DNA from: Scolanthus callimorphus
Lineage: Eukaryota > Cnidaria > Anthozoa > Actiniaria > Edwardsiidae
NCBI GenBank assembly: GCA_033964015.1
Contig: CM066912.1
Span: forward strand, 28,730,532 to 28,794,531
DNA: 64,000 nt
Direction: 5' to 3'
Below, piece after piece: positions 1-11,113 of the stretch (within the stretch, counting starts at the first letter, position 1; each line of letters opens with the position of its first letter). The notes under the pieces are model-generated. The model made no database searches and was not told the origin of the DNA. It worked only from the letters and a program-made list of their open reading frames with translations. The position numbers and the translations under genes are program-made.

Positions 1-88
1 ATCTATCATCTATCTACGAGACCAGAGGGCCTAAATCGAAAATGAGGGTCTCGGCTAGGGACTTTGTGCCGTTTGACCGCATCCCTAG

Positions 89-865
89 TAGTCCGGTCAA
101 TTTAGCGTTTAACCTGGAAAAAATTGCAACATGGGATTTTTATACAGCAAATTCTCAGGAACATATGTGAGAAATACGTGTCCAAATTTTGTGAAAATCC
201 GTTTGGGGGAAGTTGCTTAAATTCGGGGTTTTCCGTCTCCACGAAGGAAAGCCCGTTGTTTTCGGTGGCACTTAGACAATGAAAGCGAACAATTCGAAGG
301 GAGGGCTATAGACTGTAGAGCCGTAACTCTGTGTGATATTGAACGAGATATCGAGCAATTTCTTTCTACTGCAGAATGTGATTGCATAGATGTGAATTTT
401 GTGTTTTTTTAATAACCAATTCTGCAAAATAAACAACAACACAATGCTGAGTTTTGACAAATCCCATATGATCCTTGTATTTCACGCGTGGTGATACACT
501 AAAGTTCGAATATTATACGCTAAAAGAAATAAAAGAAATAAACTGATCATAGGCGTAACTCATCGCTCAGAAATTATTTGTTTAAACCGAAAAAACCTTC
601 TTAAATCTTCCCCGGTTTCATCTGCACAGTCCATAAACATTCTCCCAGTTTTGTGTTTTCATTGTCTATGTGCCGCCGAAAACAATAGGCGCCCTTGACG
701 TCGCCGGTAAAACCAAAAATTTAACCAATTTCCCCCGGTCGGATTTCTACGAAATTTGGATATGTTATTCCTACATATGTTTTTGACAATTAGTACCAAA
801 AATTTCCCATGTTGCAATTTTTTCCAGGGTCCGGGGTTTTTTCGGGCTAATTTGACACCGGACTA
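89..865. mobile_element. Inverted-repeat DNA transposon, about 0.78 kb
   Basis: The first about 200 bp (89-292) reappear as a diverged reverse complement at about 650-865. The outer ends read TAGTCCGGT and ACCGGACTA, and both arms share the block GGAAAAAATTGCAACATGGG and the phrase TTTTCGG...GGCAC...TAGACAATGAAA further in. The outermost TA on each side would fit a TA target duplication. No coding capacity is visible in the 360-bp centre. This looks like an old non-autonomous element; the superfamily is not assigned. Confidence 0.7.
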
Positions 866-1570
866 TAGCTAAACTAGAAGTTTCTAATAGAAAGTGAAGT
901 GCTGTGAGCTGGTAAGACCGTTAAACAGTGTTTTCAGCTGTAACTGAAATCATTTTTTTGTCCAGAAATAGTAATCAAGAAAATATTTTGTTTTAAATTT
1001 GTAGAAATCATGCATAACCTCTATAACCCTATTTCTTCAAATAAAAGAAGCGAACCCCTCACATTTTTTTTACTTCATTTGTCACTCAGTTAACAATTTG
1101 TATTCAAGATGAAAGTACTCTTTGCTTTCCAATCTGTTACCTTGCCATTTATTCTGAATGTTATTTAAACTTTGATGGGTGCCTATATTATGGCCAGAGA
1201 CTGAAAATGCTTGACTTTATTCTGTTGAGTTATGAATTTATAATTCATAACTTATTCCTCTTCATAGGTGGCAGGTATAGGTGGCAGACAAGTGGGGCCG
1301 GGGGGCAGAAACCCCCCAGATTTAAAAGTGGGGGGGAGTTGGGACAACCCCCCAACTTTTGGACATGCTCCGTATCCCCTGCTCTTAAACTGGAACCTCA
1401 TTTTTAAAGCTATTTATTTTATTATTGGACTGCAAGGTCAGTTTACCATATGTATGCACCTTCACTTTAAAAGCAGCATTACACTTCATAGCCTAAAACC
1501 AGTTGTAAGCCGCTTTTGTGTGTGTAGTTGGATAAGCTTCTGTTAGTAAGACTGTGCATACATAAAGGAT

Positions 1571-1665
1571 ATTACATGGTGGTGTGAAGATATGAGTTTT
1601 ATTTTTGAGTAAAATTGTTTTTGACACAAGAAAATAAAACTCATATCTTCAAGCCACCATGTAAT
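1571..1665. repeat. Long hairpin, 35-bp arms
   Basis: The arms 1571-1605 and 1631-1665 are near-perfect reverse complements (ATTACATGGTGG... against ...CCACCATGTAAT) around a 25-bp loop. A second short palindrome, ATATCCTCA...TGAGGATAT, lies at 1739-1760. Both look like pieces of miniature inverted-repeat elements. Confidence 0.65.
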
Positions 1666-1905
1666 TTTCTTTTTATTATATAGACAAAGCAGAAAAAAAT
1701 ATTCCAAATTGATTTCCAAGCACTTTTGTTTGGACCGATATCCTCAGTAGTGAGGATATTGACACTCAGGTCCCGGATGTAGCTTCGTATGAGATCTACA
1801 AGTGGCGTATTTCCCAGTAAAACACTCGTGTCTATATAATAAAGTACAATACCGGTAAGTCAAATTAAAGAAAAAAATGTAAGGCTTGTACTACAACATT
1901 TGTAT

Positions 1906-2192
1906 AGGTAATGGTACAACTTTCAGTTCAATTGGGATTAATCATCATGTTTTTTTTATTTCTGGGCATCAATTGGCAAAGCTTTTCATTTAAAGGGTGA
2001 CTGGGTCTTGTCAAAAGGCATACTGGAGTATTGCAGGGGTGAGTTTTTCAAAATTGCATCATAGTTAGTGGAGGAGACTGCCTATAATAATTTGCAACAA
2101 GCCGCTAGGCGAGTGCAATTTGAGCTTTTTGAAAAATTCAAGAGTGTAATTTAAATCCCAAATTGAATGAGAATAGTTGTACCATTACTCCT
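1906..2192. mobile_element. Miniature inverted-repeat element
   Basis: The ends GGTAATGGTACAACT and AGTTGTACCATTAC form terminal inverted repeats of about 35 bp with mismatches, and the similarity continues inward through CAATTGGGATT and AATCCCAAATTG. There is no ORF. A related structure occurs at 51288-51421. Confidence 0.6.
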
Positions 2193-3861
2193 TATTAATA
2201 ATAATTATTGCTGAAAAAATTGTCAGAGAAGACCGAACACAGGCCAAACAAAGAACCAACCAACTCGACAAGAATTTCATTATAATACAATTTAAGCAGG
2301 ATGTGCAATTACTAATTCTGTTTTGACAACCATCAACTTTATTTCAAGACCGAAGGTAAAATTACATACAGTTTTAAAAAGGTGAACAGAACTATTGTAG
2401 GTAAACTTTAACAGAAAACATACCTGAAGTCTTGTGTAAACTTTCTTGAAACTGCCAAACAACCAAGCAATTTGCCCCTGGCATTTTGCATTAGTTTCCA
2501 CTATTTTAATCATCGCTGCCTTATCCTGCTGGATTTATTCACAGTCGAATTCATAGTAGTAACATTGTCATGGTTGTTATTTCCATTGTATTATGACATC
2601 TTCCGTGTGTTTATCTCATACAGTCATGTGGAGTGCAATTCAGTAGACTGTTAGTACAATTGTCACAACCCAAGGTTTGTCACAACCCTTGGTCACAACC
2701 ATTGTATGGAGTTTCCACAGATTTCAAAATTATTTTAAGCCTGAGCATGTTCAGAGGTTGGTCATGTTATTATAAATTGAGACAATCCAGTATTAATTTG
2801 CTACAATGACTGTATCAGGAATCTGTATCTAGGACAGCTAACATCTCTGCTTGTAAAAAAAACCCTTGTAATCACAACCTTTCTGCATAATATGCTTGTC
2901 TTGCTTGGCATTCATTATGAAAAGGGTCAGTCCTATGGAAAGAAAGCCAAATGTGCTTTGGTTGCCGTGGAATCTACAATCGTTCGAAACACAGCAAAAA
3001 CTCTGGGACAAAAGGTCATTTCGGTATAGAAATAATAACGGGGGTTTAAAAACTGCAAGTGAAAGAAACAAGGAACTTACCTAGAAACGAAAGTCTGCTC
3101 TCAGGCGTTGGAGAGTACGGTTTTTAGGACGAAGAACCAGAGTTTAACCACCATCTTGAAAATGTGACGACACAAATTCCAAAGGAGTCCCGATTCATGT
3201 TCGCTACTTGCACCATAACGAGGCGATCCCTTGTTGATATCGATGGGATATCGATTGTCCTGCTGATATCGATTGGATATCGATTGACCAGACAGACAGT
3301 CCCCAGCCTTATCCCCAGCCAGACGAAAAATCTCGGATGCTTCACGGCATATCATCTTGCGACTGTCCCAGAACGCTCTGCGCGCGTAATCCAAAAGATC
3401 CAAAATGGCGCCCAGCTATCGAAAAATGCACTACACACCGAAAATTAATGGCTCCCAGCTATCGAAAAGTGCATTGAACGTCGGAATTAGTTTCGCTGTT
3501 CGCTCGCTGCGCTCGCTCACAGCAATAACCGAAACACGTCACAACGTTTACACGAAAACTAAAACGGCGGGCACACTTTCTAGCCGGGAGTATACCGAAA
3601 ACAGACAAGTATCAGAATAGCTTTTGTGAAAACAAATTTTAAAGCGATGCCATTTCGAATTTTGGGTTGAAAGCAAGGAAGTCGACTGAGCAGCGTGCGC
3701 CCTCTAGAGAAGCTCAAGAGAGAAATAGTTTGTATCAAAAGGAGACTCGTACCCAGGAAAAAAAGAGATTGCGCCGACAAAAAAAAACTATCAGTCTTTT
3801 TGGGTCTAAAATTTAAAATAAGAAAAGTCGGCGTTACATGCAACGTAGGTTTTAGTTGTAT
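2193..3861. other. Intergenic, no gene recognised
   Basis: I find no convincing exon here. At 3236-3285 a short array of GATATCGAT palindromes repeats four times. At 3085-3120 and 46815-46850 the same phrase (GCAGGCGTTG followed by GAGTA) recurs, so this is another dispersed repeat. Confidence 0.5.
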
Positions 3862-3864
3862 TTT

Positions 3865-3907
3865 AGTACAATATTTCGGCTGGCCAAACCAGCCTTCTTC
3901 AGGTACT
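3865..3907 (-). ncRNA. Hammerhead-like ribozyme at the 3' end of the Penelope-like element
   Basis: Read on the minus strand, the segment has the hammerhead core order. The conserved CTGAAGA (3896-3902) is followed by a six-base-pair stem (GGCTGG with CCAGCC), then GAAA (3874-3877), then a very short self-complementary helix III (ATAT) and U17. Helix I is the pair AGTAC (3903-3907) and GTACT (3865-3869), which closes the molecule. An extra unpaired A lies between CTGAAGA and stem II. Very short helix III is known from Penelope-associated hammerheads, which are thought to act as dimers. Cleavage would fall between 3870 and 3869. The fold was judged by eye. Confidence 0.5.
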
Positions 3908-4045
3908 GTGAATACATAATGGCATGATAGGACTTATATATAAGGTGAAACGTGATACAATAAAAATAATGATGATGATGACGTTTGTGATGTGACACTA
4001 GATAAGAAATATAAAAATGAAAGGAAAAGATAGATACAATATAAT

Positions 4046-5491
4046 CTAAAATGAAGTCTCATCTCGTCGATTCAATCCGTCAGGCTCAAGGGTACCAGCA
4101 CGTAGGATGAGTGTGGCCTCTCTTGCCTTACGAATTGAATCTCGATTAGTCATTAATTTTTCAAGGGGAATCAATTGCATGTCAGATGTTTTGTGATTGG
4201 GTGTCGATAGAAAATGTTCAGCGGCGGTGGTGGGTTTAGATTTACATTCGGGCTTGTCTATTTTGCGATGATCATTAAAGCGTTGTCTAAGTTGGCGTTT
4301 AGTTTCTCCTATGTATTGCAAGTTACAGCGTTTGCATTGGATCATATAAATCACATTTTTAGTGTCGCAAGTTTATGTGAGAGTTTATAAAGCGAGTTTC
4401 ACCGGTCGTGAAAAAAGTATATGTTGTCTGTCCGTTTTCTATATATGGGCAGGTTAAGCAATTTTTATCGCAGCGGTAAGCGCCTGGTGAAAGGTCTGAA
4501 TCATTAGAGGTAGTAGTAGTAGAGGGCAAATTTAGCTTTGACAAGAGCGTCTCTGAGATTAGAACATCGTCGATATGCTATGATGGGTGGTTCAGCGAAA
4601 GCTTTTTTGCAGCGGTCAGATGAAAGAAGTAAATTAAAATTACGCTTAATGATATGATTGATGTTAGGAAGTGTGGGAATATAGGTTATAACAAAAGGGA
4701 CACGGTTACACTGTTTTTGGTCGATTAGTGGGGCGTAGAGCATTTATGCGAGGAATTGCTGCAGCGCGTTGTATTTGTCGTTGAAGAAATCCTTGTTTGT
4801 AGCCTCGTTTAAGAAGATAGTTAGTGAGCTCGTTACATCTTTTTTCGAAAGAGTCGTTAGTAGAACAGATGCGGCGTAGGCGAAGAGCGAGACTGTAAGG
4901 TATAGCCTTTTTGGTGTGGTGAGGATGGCAAGATGTGTATAGTAAATGCTGATGTTTATCAGTAGGTTTAGAATAAAGATCTGTTTCAATTAAGCCATTA
5001 TTTAAAGACACATTAACGTCAAGGAAAGGTACGCAATCATAAGAATGTGAGCTTGTGAATTTAATAGTAGGATGAATGTTAGTTCTGAGATTATCTGGGC
5101 CTTCTGTCCAGATGACAAAAATATCGTCGATATATCTGAGCCAAGTGTGTGGTTTATAGGGTGCATTAAGCAGAGCGTTAGTTTCAAAATGTCCAAGAAA
5201 AAGATTAGCGAACGAGGGTGCCATTCTAGTGCCCATTGCGGTGCCATGGACTTGAAGATAAAGTTGTTCGTTAAAAGAGAAGTGATTCATTTGTAGTATC
5301 ATACGAACTAAATCGCAGATAGTGCCGGCAGGGACAGTGTTATTATTGGATCGAGTGCGGAGGAAATGATAACAAGCGTCGATTCCATCGGTTTGGGTCT
5401 GTTTAGTCGACATCGTCTGACAGATGAATCCTTGTCCGTTGCCGTTAGTAAAAACAGGCTCATCCTGTTTGTAAGAGTACTTATCAGGTCA
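4046..5491 (-). pseudogene. Penelope-like RT/GIY-YIG polyprotein remnant
   Basis: This is the decayed coding part of the element. The readable pieces are RT fingers-palm with YIDD (5413-4706), a C-terminal RT/linker segment (4743-4504), a cysteine-bearing segment with C..NCLTCPY (4544-4359), typical of the region just upstream of the nuclease, and the GIY-YIG nuclease (4354-4046). Each piece is in a different minus-strand frame from its neighbour. The reading frame can be followed upstream of the 5413 codon to about 5491, without a start codon I would trust. Confidence 0.8.
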
Positions 5492-5527
5492 GACTGGGCA
5501 GGCCGGTTGGGGAGCCTCCGCACTGAC

Positions 5528-6010
5528 TGATTGCATTTTTATTCCGCACCGGGGGGGGGGGGGGGGGGGGGGGTTGAGGACCAGTGGAACTTTTTCAGGG
5601 GAGAGGGTCGATCCCATTGCCAATCCTGGAAATTCCAGGGGTTGGGTCATTACCAAGGCTGGAAATTCCAGGGGAGGGGTTTTTATTATCAAGGCCTGGA
5701 AATTCCAGGTGATGGGGGTGTTGAAGATACACGAAATTCCAGGGGAGGGGCTATATTGAGGATGCATGGAAATTCCGGGGAGGGGGGTATTGAGGATGTA
5801 CGGAAATTCCAGGGGATCGGGGGTATCGAAATGCCACGGAAATTCCGGGGAGGGGCCGGGGGTATTGAGGATGCACGGAAATTCCAGGGAAGGGAGTATC
5901 GAGGATGTACGGAAATTCCAGGGGAGGGGGGTACAGAGGATGTACGGAAGTTCCAGGGTGAGGGGGTCATCCCAAAGCAAGGTCCTCAACCCCCCCGGTG
6001 CCATTTAAGA
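5528..6010. mobile_element. Poly-G-ended inverted-repeat element with NF-kB-like minisatellite
   Basis: The left end reads TGATTGCATTTTTATTCCG, then CACC, then 23 G (5551-5573) and GTTGAGGACC. The right end is GGTCCTCAACCCCCCCGGTG, so the termini are inverted repeats. Between them lies a degenerate tandem array of about 12-14 units with consensus GGAAATTCCAGGGGAGGGG, spaced by short GTATTGAGGATG-type linkers. Open frames across the array only encode the repeat and are not genes. A second member lies at 46060-46408. Confidence 0.8.
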
Positions 6011-7531
6011 GGCAGAGGTACGGTACCGTGGTATTCCTGTGGTGTGACAAAATGTGGTCGAGACGGCTGCACAGGAAACCCTAGCAACTTTTGTATTTTG
6101 AATATATTTCTAACTACGGAAGACGGACAACAGGCTTACACATCAATGCCTACGGCCTAGCCCCGTGCAGCCGAGCTTCGAATGACATTGACCCCGATCA
6201 GAACACTTATATGTGGCTGCCCCGATCAATTCCTACTGCAACGCTGTAGCAGTAGTCATTTCTTCACTTGAGTTTACCATTTCAATTCACTCTCGGCCTG
6301 CCATTACCATGTCCATAATAGATGTTTTGTTTTTTTTGCATGATTGAAACTTGCGAAATGCGCTAGTTCTAAGATCAAAAGATATAGCTTTTTACCCTGC
6401 TTTTATCGAGAATGGCGGCGAAGTGCATTATGGGCAGGGTGAGCCGGCCCCCTCCCCGCCCCCCCCCCCCCCCCCCCTTTTCCTTCTAAAAAATCACTCC
6501 ACCGCATAACTGAGTTGGCGGGGGAATCCACGGGGGAAAATGTTCATAAGCAAAGATCGAAGTTTTAAAACACTTTTTACATTATGTTTCCATCTTCGCA
6601 CTCCGAAAGAGACAGTTTAATTTGCAAACTGATGATTTTATTTAGAAAACTATATTGGTTCATAAAATAAATGTAGCCTGGCCATGCATGCAATTTCATG
6701 CATGCACTGTAGAACGACTCGTACTGGCAAGAACCGGCCTTCTACATGAAGAATCATGCCTCGAAAACTTGGGAATACATTCTCAATATAGCTTCTGTAA
6801 AGAATATCAGAATTTTACAATTTTCACTCTGAATGGCCCCCGTCGCCGCTCATATAGCAGCCGGCAACATGTTATCTGTTGTTTTTGTAAGTACTGTTAC
6901 TTCGTAACTTCAAAGTACTGTTTGGATTTATTGTAACTTGTCTTCCGTCCTGGCGTGTGTATTTATTATAATATTTTCGATGTTAGTATTAATGTATGAC
7001 CTATTCCTGTAATTTAGTCCTAAACTGCAAGAGGAACAATAAACGATTATTATTATTATGTAAGTGTTTTTAAATACATACGGTATTTTTTTTTTCTTTA
7101 GAAAATACCAGCTTTGGATCAATCCTGTGAACTGTCTCGTTTTTGAAGTACAACAAAGATCTGAAGACAGACCCTGTACGAATATTGCGTTACTAATTTT
7201 AACATACAGTCGCCTGGCATGATGACAGCTAAACTCCAGCTCGTCTGGTCTGGCAACAAGACCGAAACCCAGTTAAACAGTTCTATAAACCTGCTGCCAA
7301 CTGGAGAAAAGCCTGCTGGCCCCTTGCTTTGCTGAAGTACCGCACGAAAGGGGGAAACATTCATACGAATTTGCGAAGGCAGCAACATTTTCACTGCGAT
7401 CTGCTCAAGCCAAATGGATAATTCTCAAATCTCCTGAAGACTGGAAGGAAATTTCGCGCCGTCTGGGGCGTTACGAAAGTTTCTAGTTTATGCGGACCTG
7501 CTGGAAAGTAGAGTGCTAGAATAATTCATGC
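6011..7531. other. Intergenic, no gene recognised
   Basis: A 19-base C run sits at 6459-6477, flanked by CCCCTCCCCG on one side, and probably marks the end of another poly-G/C-ended element. Short AT-rich low-complexity tracts (TTATTATTATT near 7045) follow. I see no exon. Confidence 0.5.
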
Positions 7532-7915
7532 ATGGAACAAAATGTCGCTAGACATACACTGAAGAAACAGATCCTCGTTAACGGAGCCTTCATTTTTATT
7601 GGAATCATTTTTATAACGCTTTGCTTTGTGTTCTTATCTCTCGCGTTTCAAGATGTTAAGGAGTGCAAGAAATCAAATCAATGCACAGCGGATATTTATT
7701 ACAGGGGGAAAATTCTCCGGATCACTGCGGCCGGTTTATTTATTGTCGGTTTTGGTTTGATGAGTGCATTTTGGTGGCGTCTACGCTCGATTAGAACTGT
7801 TCGTGATCTCCATGCGAGAATTGCCGAGATGGAGTTGCGAGGGTTACACAGAAGGAATTCTGTAGTAAACAAACCAGCGGGATGGGATATTGTACAACAA
7901 AGGAATTTAATGTGA
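7532..7915 (+). CDS. Small two-pass membrane protein, uncharacterised
   Basis: This single-exon ORF encodes 127 residues from an ATG to a TGA. I do not recognise the family. Two strongly hydrophobic segments are visible, at about residues 17-40 (AFIFIGIIFITLCFVFLSL) and about 70-87 (ITAAGLFIVGFGLMSAFWW). They are separated by a roughly 30-residue loop with two cysteines (KECKKSNQC) that could form a disulfide. The C-terminal tail is basic and arginine-rich (LRSIRTVRDLHARIAEMELRG), which would place it in the cytosol by the positive-inside rule. The composition is protein-like and the codon use unremarkable. No neighbour suggests a function. The gene could be a lineage-specific membrane protein or the last exon of a longer gene. 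Confidence 0.5.
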   Translation: MEQNVARHTLKKQILVNGAFIFIGIIFITLCFVFLSLAFQDVKECKKSNQCTADIYYRGKILRITAAGLFIVGFGLMSAFWWRLRSIRTVRDLHARIAEMELRGLHRRNSVVNKPAGWDIVQQRNLM

Positions 7916-8894
7916 GATGTCAAGCTGAGTCACAAAATACACGGGACCAACTACTTGAGGAGCTTTATAGATGCCCCGCTGCAAGCTCAGAATAGCCTTA
8001 TCCAGAAAGAGGAACCTTATCCGAACCTTATGAAAGGGTATTGTGAACTAGGATATATACATGACTAAACCGATTTTGATATGGCAAAATGTCACGCAAC
8101 AGCTCAACAAAGGAACAACATATCGAAAAATACATAATTATTATCGTTTGGAGGCTGTCCAAGAGGAGTTTCATCGCAAATTGCAACCTTATAACCCCAA
8201 ACGTTCATCCATGATTGTCATGAGTAGTTATCGAATCGACAAGGGGATATCGCAGAGGCGGATCGGTTGAATTTTTAAGGGTAGGGGTAAAGTACAAAGT
8301 GATGTTAAACTTGGGGAATAGGGGGCTGGGTTACTAAGAAACTAAGAGGGTACTGAGGAATTCACATAAAGGAGCAGAGAGGCCTCTTGTCTTTTATATT
8401 AGAGGGGGGAGGGGGTGCTAATCTAGAAAAGCGGACCAACGTGGTATGAATTTATTAACCGCTAGTCAAAATTCACTAGGAAAAGCAAATATACGAAACT
8501 GGCTGTATGCCACGCATGACTGCAGTCATTTAATCATTTAATGAGATCGACATAACGACATAGGAAAGTATCACGCGAACAAAATTAAGTGGTTTCAATG
8601 CGCACCCCCCTGACTATGGGCCTGTATTCGCTGGCCCTCAGCTAGCGAAATCAGGACTAGAAAGAGGCCTCTGCTAGCAAAAAACTAGCAGGGAACGAAA
8701 AGGTATGAGGACTATGAGAGAGGTAATCACCTAATTGCCTTATTCAATCCACCCCCGCCCCTGGATTTTCCTCTATCGACCATAATGACCATCGCGTAAA
8801 CCCTCGAGCAAGGCAACTACAAGGACTACTCTGGGATCTTATCTCGCCGCGAGATAATGCGAGTTTATCTGAGATAAAGCGAGATAAGTTGAGA
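7916..8894. other. Intergenic, no gene recognised
   Basis: No exon is evident. At about 8640-8690 copies of the palindrome GCTAGC (CAGCTAGCG, TGCTAGCA, ACTAGCAGG) cluster around GAGGCCTC. The same arrangement recurs at 32287-32311. Just upstream of 8895 the phrase GAGATAAAGCGAGATAA is repeated. Confidence 0.45.
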
Positions 8895-9014
8895 TAGAGC
8901 AGATTTCGTATGACTGTGAAAAGTATCGCCAGTGAAATCGCGTAGTCGCGGTACGGTCGCGGCGCGGAACAACTTTGTCACGGTACTTTTCACACTCATA
9001 CGAAATCTGCTCTA
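8895..9014. mobile_element. MITE, family A (TAGAGCAGATTTCG ends)
   Basis: This 120-bp element has terminal inverted repeats TAGAGCAGATTTCGTATGA and TCATACGAAATCTGCTCTA that continue inward as CTGTGAAAAGT and ACTTTTCACA. The terminal TA dinucleotides suggest a TA target site. The same family occurs at 59955-60069 and, in a diverged form, at 9363-9492 and 39668-40108. Confidence 0.85.
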
Positions 9015-9362
9015 AAGCGAGATAAGGAAAAATTGTGCCAATTAGGAGTGCGCTTTCTTCCCTTATCTAGCTTACAGGAGTACCAAAAGATAATTTGCGA
9101 GCACAATATTCAGTTTCTTTGCCAGACCGACATTTTTCATTTTCGACAAGTCTGCAGCAGATGTTACAGTTGTTTATCTGAATATCGTACCATGAGTACA
9201 AATGCAGCTTTGGGGACTGGGAAGTAATCGAATATCGCGAGGGCGCGCGCGCGCTTGAAATTCAGTAGCTGCGAGCACAAACATCCTATACTGTATAGTC
9301 TAATTACTTCTGGGGATTATAATAAAAGATGAGATCGACTTTTGAATTAAATGAACTAGTAA

Positions 9363-9492
9363 TAGAGCGGATTTCAGATGACTGTCGATCGTGAGTAATT
9401 CGCAATTATTTTGTAATTACTCCTATACGTTCTATTCAGAATTGGTGTAACTTTGCGATTGGTTTCGCTACAGTCATATGAAAACCTCTCTA
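9363..9492. mobile_element. MITE, family A, diverged subfamily
   Basis: The ends TAGAGCGGATTTCAGATGAC and GTCATATGAAAACCTCTCTA are imperfect inverted repeats. Internal phrases (GTGAGTAATT, TTCAGAATTGGTGTAAC, GGTTTCGCTACAG) recur in the nested copy at 39668-40108. Confidence 0.75.
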
Positions 9493-10267
9493 GCAAAAAC
9501 CTTTATTTGTACACTCGTACACACACGTTAAGTATGAGTGACTTGCTGTCGGAAAAAGCTCAGACTAAAGGAAGAAAATAATTGTTCTCACAATACTACA
9601 ATACTCGAGCTACAGAAACGAAAAAGCAAGTAAAAACAAAAAAAACAATTATTTATAGGTTGAAATGTGAAACTTTCTGCATGGAATCTCTCGAAATTGG
9701 CTACCACACGGGCGACTATTTCAGCACTGTCACAGAAAAGTCTGGCATTCAAACAAATTAGACATTTATTCTTCAGAAAGATTTTCTATCAGGACCACTA
9801 GTCTCCCACTCGAGCCAGTTAGCGCCTACAGGAGCGCGCACAAGAAACCAAATAACTATCGCCCGTATTCCTGCCAGCGCGCCAAAAAAAAAAAACAGAT
9901 ACCCGAAAAGAAAACCCACTGAGGTGCCGGCTCGCAGTGAACAGGAAGCGGACCCCGCATCCTGTGGACTTCTCTGTTGTTTTCATTTAGTATTTATTGC
10001 CGAAATTTGTAAGCTCTATGATGATGAGAAATTAATGTGCGGGATTCAAGGTTGGAACGCTGGATTCTTCCCCTTTGCTCTCCTCGTGTTTTCACTGCTT
10101 GAGCTAGTGTAAGTAGGGCCCACTGAGAGCTTTTAAGATTTGAACTGTCAAGTTAGTAGCACGCAATTGGCTGATCCAGAAGCTAAGCCGTATCTTTTTT
10201 TTTTCTTCTTTTTTTGTTTGTTCCAAAAACCAAAAGCACATTTTGATCCAAATGAAAATGTTATAAG
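9493..10267. other. Intergenic, no gene recognised
   Basis: No confident exon. A 62-codon open frame at 9924-10112 lacks an ATG at its beginning and has no recognisable domain. Confidence 0.4.
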
Positions 10268-10659
10268 AGGGCCGTAGGTAGGTAGCGGAGGGGTAGAGGG
10301 GGCAGTTGTCCCCCCCCCCCCCCAGCGAAGCAAAATTTTTAGTAGACTGCTTGCAGTCTCTTCTTTGGCGAACGTCCGTAATTCGAGAGAAAGGGAAAGG
10401 GAGTCCGTGAGTGCCGAAGGCACGAGCGAGCGCCGAAGGCGCGAGATAGCACCAAAAGAAGAGACTGCGGACATTCCTTTCAAAAAAGAGAGTTTTGTGC
10501 TGTCAAAAAATCATTCTCACCCTGAACGCTGAATAATCCCTGAATAGAACCGATGACACATAAGTGTCAAATCTGTCAATCATTTCTATATGAAATCCAG
10601 GTGCGGTCCTAGTTTCATATTAAAGCCGGCGGCATGTCGGATTTCACTGTTGTTGTGTT

Positions 10660-10881
10660 TTATGCGCCTATATCTTCTAAGTCATTTAGCTGATCAGTCA
10701 CTATTGATTTCAGCTTCCCTTTATCAGGTGCCAGCTTTCGTGCACCACATAAATAGAGCTGATACATGTAGCTTTTATCAAAGCCCGTAGGCAAAACGGC
10801 TAACACGTCTTGTCCCTCAAGCAGACTCGTAACTTTCTTTATCTGCTCTTCTTTTGGCGAGTAAAGCTTAAATTCTGTCAC
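10660..10881 (-). pseudogene. RecQ-like DEAD/DEAH helicase N-terminal fragment
   Basis: The minus strand encodes a 73-residue stretch with the helicase Q-motif region (L.SPKEEQIKKVTSLLEGQ) and a Walker A segment, DVLAVLPTGFDKSYMYQLYL. In RecQ-type and related helicases the Walker A loop is normally PTGxGKS. Here the glycine before lysine is aspartate (PTGFDKS), which should abolish nucleotide binding. Nothing beyond motif Ia is recognisable: the rest of the helicase is missing, and the frame stops at 10660. The fragment lies wholly inside the transposon at 10343-11371, so it was either captured by that element or belongs to its original coding content. Confidence 0.65.
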
Positions 10882-11113
10882 ACATTCGAGATCGCTGTCA
10901 TTGCGTAAAGGTCTAAAGGTCTAGTGTGGTTAGTTATTCGCCTCAAATCCACCTCAAGTGTTTATTGGTGTACCGCTGACAGATTGATGTACCGCTGACA
11001 GACAATCAGCATGAAATAGCGCCCCCAGCCAATCAGATCTTTCAGCTGAAATTCCACTGACAAATTCTCTTTTTTGAAAGGAATGTCCGCAGTCCCTTCT
11101 TTAGGCGCTTTCT

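Larger units (their letters stand above)
3862..5513 (-). mobile_element. Penelope-like retroelement (RT plus GIY-YIG endonuclease), 5' truncated and frameshifted
   Basis: On the minus strand a reverse transcriptase reading frame (5413 down to 4706) shows the block AMG..P..AN followed by the catalytic YIDDI motif. The conceptual protein continues through other frames at about 4743-4504 and 4544-4359, so at least three frameshifts are present. It ends in a GIY-YIG nuclease at 4354-4046, recognisable from IYMI.C, the CNLQYIGET core and the following arginine-rich helix. This order, with RT before a C-terminal GIY-YIG domain, is the hallmark of EN-positive Penelope-like elements. The N-terminal RT motifs are missing: homology stops near 5513, where a poly-G-ended element adjoins. 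The 3' end at about 3862-3910 carries a hammerhead-like motif. This is a dead copy. Confidence 0.88.

Noticed and set aside
5489..6160. Long open frames on both strands across the minisatellite (171 and 209 codons)
   Set aside because: They encode only the degenerate repeat and its homopolymer flanks, so the openness is a by-product of the repeat unit, not a gene.
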